Assembly (NCBI GenBank): GCA_904066235.2
Contig: CAJFCV020000004.1
Span: forward strand, 372,001-436,000
Source of the DNA: Bursaphelenchus xylophilus
Taxonomy: Eukaryota; Nematoda; Chromadorea; Rhabditida; Aphelenchoididae
Reading direction: 5' to 3'
DNA length: 64,000 nucleotides
Shown: positions 58,401 through 64,000 of the stretch, piece after piece
How the letters are laid out: the number at the start of each line of letters is the position of its first letter
Position numbering within the stretch: position 1 is the first letter of the stretch
Program-made: the position numbers and the translations under genes
Notes under the pieces: model-generated
What the model saw: only the letters and a program-made list of their open reading frames with translations
The model's database searches: none
Told to the model about the DNA's origin: nothing

Positions 58401-61400
58401 ATTTACATTCCAAAACTGAGTATAATTCTTCCAAAAACTGCTGATTTACATTCCATAGGGGTTCGAATTGACGAGTCGTCGCATACGACGGGTATTTCTG
58501 TCCTGATCTCTCATTTTCTTTTCGATTTCGGCATCAGTGAGCGTTTCCAAAAATGGTCCCCAGTGTTCGGCGTCTGACGGGGAACGATAGGGGCATGTCA
58601 CTATAGGGAGAGGAGACTCACTGAACGCATAAGTCTTCTGATTCCAAGCGATTTGACCTGAGGATAAAAGAAATTTTGCGAAAAAATGATTTTATATATC
58701 TAAAATAATATTTTAGGTCAAAACTTGGGGAAGCTAGATCCAAATGTCCCTAAACATCAAAAAAAAAATCTATAAAAGACTCACCTCTGATCGAATAAGC
58801 TACAGCGCTCACAAATTCTCCACCTAAACCAAGGTCGGAACACAATTTAACAGCGAATTCCTCGGGGGAATTATTCTTGTCCGAGATGTCCCATTCAAAT
58901 TGATCCACCAAGGACTGATTTCCCACATGAATATTCAGCTTGATAACCACCCTTTGGTCGGTTCCGGCGGGCTCCAACGGCAATTCTGTGTGAGATTCCA
59001 GCTGTTGAACAATGGAATGGGCGATAGCTGGGAGGAAGATGTGAATAGGCAGCTCCAAATCCTCGCAAATTGCTTCTGCCACCATCTCAGGGGTGATGAG
59101 CTTCTCATTCTAAAAATTGAACGCAAAAAATGGGAATCACTTACCTTGTTGAAGACGAAAGTGTCTCTCAACTTGATGTTATCCAATTCCATATCCAATC
59201 TGATTGGAACCAGCTCCACTGGTTGCTGAGCATTGTCCAACGCTCTGCGATAGGCGTCATCGTCGTCCGGAGGACAACAGAATTGGCGGTTGGTCATACG
59301 GCCCTTTTTGTAGGCACTGGGAGTAGAGCAGGGAACTGATTCCAGATGGTGAGAACCGCTGATAACCTGACTAGACGCCCAATTTAGCTGAGTCTTAGCG
59401 GCAGTTCGCTGATCCGTCTTTGGCGCACCTAAAAATTCAAGGTTTAGACCATTTTTTGGATATTTCATATTATCCATGAGGCTTGATGTAAAACATCTAA
59501 AAACCAAGAAAAATCAAAAAACCTTACCTCCACTAGCTGAAGCTCGATATTTGTCCTCTTGTCCCTCGAAGATCTCGTCGACTTCGGTCTCTTTCAGCAG
59601 CATAATCGTCGAATGCATGTAGGCATTGGAGAGGCCCAGCTGCTGAATCGTTTTCTTCTCTTCCGCCGTAGCAATTCGCTTGTAGAGCTGAGGGAAGCGC
59701 TTGTAAAGATGCCCACGAGCATACTTTAGGTACTGACCAACTTCCGCACCAATATAATAGCGGTTCCCGTCCTCCAACGCGAAACTTTTGGGCTTCGGAC
59801 CATAGGTTTTGCTCATTTTGACGGCCTAAAGCAAAATTTTCGTAAAACCAAAGGTAAAATACAAGTATATACAGGGAAAAACACGGAAAATGACGAGAAA
59901 ATAGTTTTGCGACAAGAAAAAAGCGAGAAATATTATTTTCGACGAACGCTTCGACCCTGACACACAATGCCAAGAGCTGGTTGGCATCCCAATCTTTCGG
60001 GGCGGGGCTAAATTTGGGGAGTTGTGTAATACAAAAAAATTTGTGGGCGGGGCTGAAAAGGGCTGTAAAAAGTTTTTCAACTCCATTTTCAGGGTAAACA
60101 AATCCCAATTAGCGAAGCTCGACCCAACTTCAACTTGTCGGTGTCATTCCGCGAACCTATTGGTGTTGTTGCACTCATTACACCATGGAATTACCCATTA
60201 ATGATGTTGTCCTGGAAGATGTCGGCCTGCATTGCGGCTGGAAACACTGTAGTCCACAAACCTGCTCAGGTTTCTCCATTGACGGCGTTGAAGTTTGCTG
60301 AACTCGCGACTAAAGCTGGATTCCCACCCGGTTAGTACCTAAAATAATTTTTGATCGAAATTTTGTTTGTGACGTAACTTGGAATTCATTTTAGGCGTGA
60401 TCAACGTTCTCACTGGTACTGGCGGAAGCATTGGGCAAGCTTTGGCGGATCATCCAAAGGTCCGCAAGCTCGGATTTACCGGTTCAACTCCAGTCGGCAA
60501 GACGATCATGACAAGGTGAATATTTTTGATTTTTCTTGGTTGAACTTTTAGGAAATTGAAACTTTTTTGGTCTCCAAATATTCTATGGAGTGTTTTTCAG
60601 CTGTGCCAAGTCGAATCTGAAGAAATGCTCGCTGGAATTGGGTGGAAAATCGCCATTGATCATCTTCAAGGACGTGGACATCAACACGGTCGCCAGGAAG
60701 ACCTGTGACGCGGTATTCTTCAACAAAGGAGAGAATTGCATAGCTGCTGGACGAATCTTTATTGAGGAATCGATTCATGATCAATTGATTGCGAGGATTG
60801 TCGAGATCGCCTCAAAAATGGTTATTGGTCCACCATTGGACAGAAAGACAGATCATGGGCCACAAAATCACCTGGCTCACTTGAAATCACTTGAGAAGTT
60901 TGTTGAGAACGCGGTCAAGGATGGTGCGAAGGTTGCGTTTGGTGGGAAGAGGTTGGATCGCAAGGGGTTGTACTTTTATCCGACTGTCCTTACTCATATT
61001 GATGATAACAACTTTGCGGCTGATGAAGAGTCGTTCGGCCCGATTATGTGTGTCTCTACCTTCAAGTAGGTTGATTTTTCTTGTTTTTGTTTTGGCTTTT
61101 AGGGCATTAAGAGGTCTTGAAAACAGATTGACCAAAAATTTTGGGTGTCAAAGAAAAATTGGAAAATCAAGGATAATTTATGCCTAAAATCTTTGCCGAA
61201 TCTCCTAAGATAGTGTGTCATTGTATGGTCTCACTGTTTGCTATCTAATTTTACTGAGATTTAGCGATTTTTTAAAGATATGACCCGATATTACACTAGG
61301 TATTGATATTAAAATAATTTTTTTCTCTTCAGAGATGTGGATGAAGTCATTGAAAGAGCCAACCGCACCGAATACGGACTTGCCGGTGGTGTATTTTCGA

Positions 61401-61588
61401 AAGATACGAACTTGGCATTGCGCGTCGCCCGGAGGATTAAAGCCGGAACAATTTTTGTAAATACCTATCAAAAAACGGACGTGGCCGCTCCATTCGGAGG
61501 CTTCAAACAAAGCGGATTTGGCAAGGATATGGGAGAAGAGGCGCTAAGCGAATATCTCCAGACCAAAACCGTCACCATGGAGTATTAG
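53098..61588 (+). CDS. alh-3: 10-formyltetrahydrofolate dehydrogenase (ALDH1L1 type)
   Basis: Cytosolic folate enzyme converting 10-formyl-THF to THF and CO2 with NADP+. Nine exons (53098-53224, 53601-53829, 54733-55235, 55925-56319, 57044-57442, 60093-60330, 60395-60515, 60601-61065, 61333-61588) join in frame to about 910 residues, against roughly 900 for the family. N-terminal formyltransferase domain: [10 protein letters not shown] (His about 107) and [10 protein letters not shown]. Middle acyl-carrier-like domain: GATSAD with the phosphopantetheine Ser at about 366. C-terminal aldehyde dehydrogenase: LELGGKSP (Glu 683) and [12 protein letters not shown] (Cys 717), ending in KTVTMEY. A TTTTCAG site lies 13 bases before the ATG. 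AATAAA occurs near 61742. Introns 2, 4 and 5 carry GGGGGGACCAAGG arrays, and intron 5 hosts SNF5 on the other strand. Confidence 0.95.
53930..54490. repeat. GGTAAGGGGGGACCAAGGC tandem array 3 (ALDH1L1 intron 2)
   Basis: Four units of about 165 bp, motif near 53945, 54106, 54280 and 54440. Bodies carry GCTGATTATGGCATATCTTT and TTTGGAATTTTCAGCG. Sense orientation to the host gene. Confidence 0.85.
56335..57000. repeat. GGTAAGGGGGGACCAAGGC tandem array 4 (ALDH1L1 intron 4)
   Basis: Four units of about 172 bp, motif near 56343, 56515, 56689 and 56861. Bodies carry CACCGAGAATTTTAGACCAA-like and CAATTTGAGAGTAG-like blocks. Sense orientation. Confidence 0.85.
57470..58130. repeat. GGTAAGGGGGGACCAAGGC tandem array 5 with captured exon ends (ALDH1L1 intron 5)
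   Basis: Motif near 57513, 57591, 57765, 57929 and 58107. Two units (57641-57693 and 57813-57853) contain copies of the end of exon 5 (original 57401-57442), including the ATCCATGTAAGTTGGGA splice donor. Sense orientation. Confidence 0.85.
58446..59816 (-). CDS. snfc-5: SWI/SNF chromatin-remodelling subunit SNF5/SMARCB1
   Basis: Core subunit of the BAF/SWI-SNF nucleosome remodeller. Four exons (59528-59816, 59145-59428, 58785-59109, 58446-58657) join in frame to 369 residues, near the family's usual 380. The N-terminal winged-helix-like region starts [20 protein letters not shown]. The two SNF5 repeats follow: [19 protein letters not shown] with [16 protein letters not shown], then [20 protein letters not shown] with [19 protein letters not shown]. 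The C-terminus is coiled and Arg-rich ([14 protein letters not shown]). A CTTTAG site 9 bases before the ATG could accept a spliced leader. The whole gene lies inside intron 5 of the ALDH1L1-type gene in the opposite orientation, so both transcripts overlap. Confidence 0.94.
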
Positions 61589-62533
61589 GATTACTGTAAT
61601 TTCTGAGAATTACTGTAGCTTCCAATGATTACTGTATTTTGAATTTTTTAGTTTGTAAAAATTATTGTTTAGAATTTCTAGTGCGATCAAATTGTATTTA
61701 AAATTGAAATCCTCAAGTATTCCGCTGCAATTTATATTTAAAATAAATCTTTACTGAAAGTAAAGTCATAGTGATTACTGTAAAAAAAGGAAAGTTTTTT
61801 TAAAATAGGCGTGGTCGACTTCTAAACGCTTTTCTCAAAAATCATCTTCTGCTCCCCCTTTTTTGAACACTCCCCTTTGAAGAACCCTCCGCCTTTTTGA
61901 ACACTCCCCCTCATTTTGAAAATTGAAAAAATGAGGTGTGACATGTTATACGATGGAAATTTTTTTCAAATTGAAAAAATTAGGTGTGACATCTTAATTC
62001 GAAAAAAAATTTCCATCGTATAAGATGTCACACATAATTTTTTTTAATTCGAAAAAATTTTTTATCGTATAACATGCCACACCTCGTTTTTTTAATTTTC
62101 AAAATGGGGGAGGGTTCAGGCTCAACCGTCAATGTGAGATTCCAAGCTCACGCTTTGCAGAAACAAGTGAGATTTTTAGATCGAAAATTGGCAAAAAATG
62201 ACAGGTTTTTTGCGAATTTTGGCATGAAAAGTTTTGTCCCTATTTTCACAATTGATTGTAATGTTTCCACCAAAAAATCAATTTTTTCCGCACGAGGCTA
62301 GCAAAGATGCTGCCAAGAAGCGTCTCTCTGACCACTCTCCGCGTGTCGCTTGCTCTCTCGGCGGCAAAAATTGTTAAATATCTCGACTGTGCTTGCAAAG
62401 CGCGACCTAAAACTTTCATGAATTTGTATTTGGCCTATTCTCGACTTCTGTGCAAAATTTAAAGGAAATCCGAGCGTCGCAAGCCTTCCGTTGTCAGCGG
62501 ATTTTATATTTTTATTTACAAAGAAGACATGTA
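61589..62533. other. Intergenic repeats downstream of ALDH1L1
   Basis: 61860-62110 is a relative of the 50-bp tandem repeat of the chemoreceptor intron, in the opposite orientation and with the same GAACACTCCCCCTCATTTTG edge. 62110-62500 is a diverged member of the AGCTCACGCTTTGCAG family. Confidence 0.6.
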
Positions 62534-62779
62534 CAGTGGGGGGACCTGATCAAGTGGCAAAAAACGTACCATTTTGCATCCGGGAAGTATCAAAAATGTG
62601 GCAAAATGCTTCCTTTTCCAAGTGAAAAAACTTCGTTTTGAAGGGCTTCTCACAAAAAGAGCGCGCGCGCTTCTGAAATCTGAGTTTTTTCACCTGGGGA
62701 GGGAGGTATTTTGCCACATTTTTGATACTTCCCGGATGCAAAATGGTACGTTTTTGCCACTGGATCAGATCCCCCACTG
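62534..62779. mobile_element. Palindromic TA-flanked MITE (CAGTG family)
   Basis: TA|CAGTGGGGGGACCTGATC to GATCCCCCACTG|TA, with the full complement of family arm blocks. This is one of the best-preserved copies. Confidence 0.85.
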
Positions 62780-63058
62780 TATCTACATCAATCTAAATTT
62801 AAAATAAAACTTTATTAGACTAGAAAAACATGTATGATTCGCACTTCATTTTTACTGAGACAGTGAAATTTTCATTGTATTTCAAAGAACGCTTGAGACC
62901 ATTTGTACCTGAATAGATGTTACGTAATCTAAATTTACAACTACTACAAATTTTTCAAAAAAAAAATCGAGATGTTAAATATGAAAAAAAATCGAAAATA
63001 TTGCTCGACCCACGAGAAAGGCACTTTAGACATGAAAAAAACGGAAAAAGATATATTT

Positions 63059-64000
63059 TCAACACAGATGGCAGTAGTAATTGAATGATACGACCATTAC
63101 TGTCGCCGCCCCAACCGAAAGCGGGACGATGACGAGGAGCATGGTCAGCAATGAGGTTCGGGTGGAAATTGCGGCTGAAAAAAAGTTATGAATTAGTGGA
63201 AAAAATTAGAAAAAAATTAAAAAAAAAAATTGAATTTTTCTAAAAAAATGTTGTCATGCTATTTGAACAGAACAGTAGAATGCTTCTACAAAAAATCACT
63301 TTTTTCCGCGGTAAATTCAAAGAGATATTGCCAAAAAAACCATCTTTTCTCTGCCCGTCTCTCCATTTTGTGTACTCTCTCAAAAAAGTTCAATATCTCG
63401 ACTCCCCCCACTGATTGCGAGCTGAAATTTTCAGTAATTTAACCATGTTTCATGTAGAATATCTATGCTAATTTTCTAGAAAATCGATGCTTTACCCGTT
63501 CAGAAATTCGCTATATAACCAAATTTTCACTCACATTTATGATGATGTCCGTCTTCGTCGATATACTCGCCCGGCGGCAAGTCGAATCGATTGAACAGGA
63601 CCCTGTCCTCATCCTCTGCCGAGTCCTCTCCGAAATCATGCCGATCTCCCCTCGTCATGCTTCCCGCATGCTGCGTGAGGGCGTCCGTCTTCTCCGACTC
63701 GGCGCTTTTCGGTTCCGGCGGAGGGACCTCGATCTCGTTTTGAATCGACTCGCGAAGATAGGAAAACGTATTGCAGAAGGGTCTATCGCATGCGCAGACG
63801 TCCGCCCAATTGCCAGCACCTTTTTGGCAGCCCAACGGTTCGTCGCCGCAGGTCCGGATCACCGACTGGTCGGGTCGACGGATCCCAACGAGGCACACGG
63901 TCCCTTCACAGACCCCGTAGGCGGGTATGCAATGATCGTCCGTGCAGTAGCAGCGAACGGCTGAGGTTACCGGGACACACTGTAGAATAGCCAGTAGACA
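63059..64000 (-). CDS. Secreted cysteine-rich protein, Ly6/three-finger-like, probably GPI-anchored (5' end missing)
   Basis: Two exons are visible: 63535-64000 (continuing past the right edge) and 63059-63174. The translation opens with the end of a signal peptide (CLLAILQCVPVTSA). It continues with CYCTDDHC, CEGTVC, CGDEPLGC and CACDRPFCN: a Cys pattern with a final CN typical of Ly6/uPAR three-finger domains. An acidic linker with a HHHKC turn follows, then a C-terminal hydrophobic stretch (LLTMLLVIVPLSVGAATVMVV), as in GPI-anchor signals. A single-pass membrane protein is the alternative. Function unknown. 62780-63058 between it and the MITE shows nothing. Confidence 0.6.

Overview
The window is animal DNA, most likely from a rhabditid nematode. 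The evidence is compact multi-exon genes with TTTTCAG/TTTTAG splice acceptors, acceptor-like sites just upstream of several start codons (as expected for spliced-leader trans-splicing), a nematode-type seven-transmembrane chemoreceptor, very AT-rich introns, and a dense load of small inverted-repeat transposable elements. The species cannot be named from sequence alone. Gene identities below come from translating the exons by eye and matching remembered family hallmarks. No search was run.

Layout. 1-7.1 kb: N-terminal half of the DNA polymerase epsilon catalytic subunit (minus strand; the gene runs off the left edge). 7.4-8.3 kb: tail-anchored DnaJ protein (minus). 8.6-10.3 kb: bystin (plus). 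10.6-11.4 kb: signal peptidase subunit SPCS3 (minus). 11.6-12.8 kb: isopentenyl-diphosphate isomerase (minus). 13.7-14.3 kb: a tRNA-like sequence between inverted repeats. 15.7-18.7 kb: a chemoreceptor (plus). 18.7-26 kb: a repeat field with no supportable gene, rich in MITEs and in the palindromic 9-mer GCACNGTGC. 26-30.4 kb: a small membrane protein with PPxY motifs and two candidate first exons (plus). 31.5-42.5 kb: a KDM5/RBR-2 histone H3K4 demethylase (minus, 15 exons). 43-45.4 kb: a possible tiny gene and an unrecognised four-exon gene (minus). 46-53 kb: repeats, including a 951-bp fold-back element with two tRNA-like arms. 53.1-61.6 kb: 10-formyltetrahydrofolate dehydrogenase, ALDH1L1 type (plus), with the SWI/SNF subunit SNF5 nested on the opposite strand inside its 2.65-kb intron. 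63.06-64 kb: the 3' end of a secreted cysteine-rich, Ly6-like protein (minus).

The genes are mostly housekeeping (replication, ribosome biogenesis, secretion, isoprenoid and folate metabolism, chromatin) and do not form one pathway. KDM5 and SNF5 are both chromatin regulators.

The most unusual content is in the repeats. (1) There are three 449-bp MITEs with TTA/TAA target duplications. One is split by a TA-flanked element, and removing that insert restores 449 bp exactly. (2) A fold-back element with a TTA duplication carries a pol III-type A/B box pair in each arm. (3) A TA-flanked palindromic MITE (about 12 copies) repeatedly sits in the loop of larger inverted repeats. (4) The motif AAGGGGGGACCAAGG seeds five tandem arrays with mostly unrelated bodies. 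Inside genes it always reads in the sense direction and often overlaps a GGTAAG donor-like site. In one array it has dragged copies of a coding-exon end and its splice donor into the next intron.
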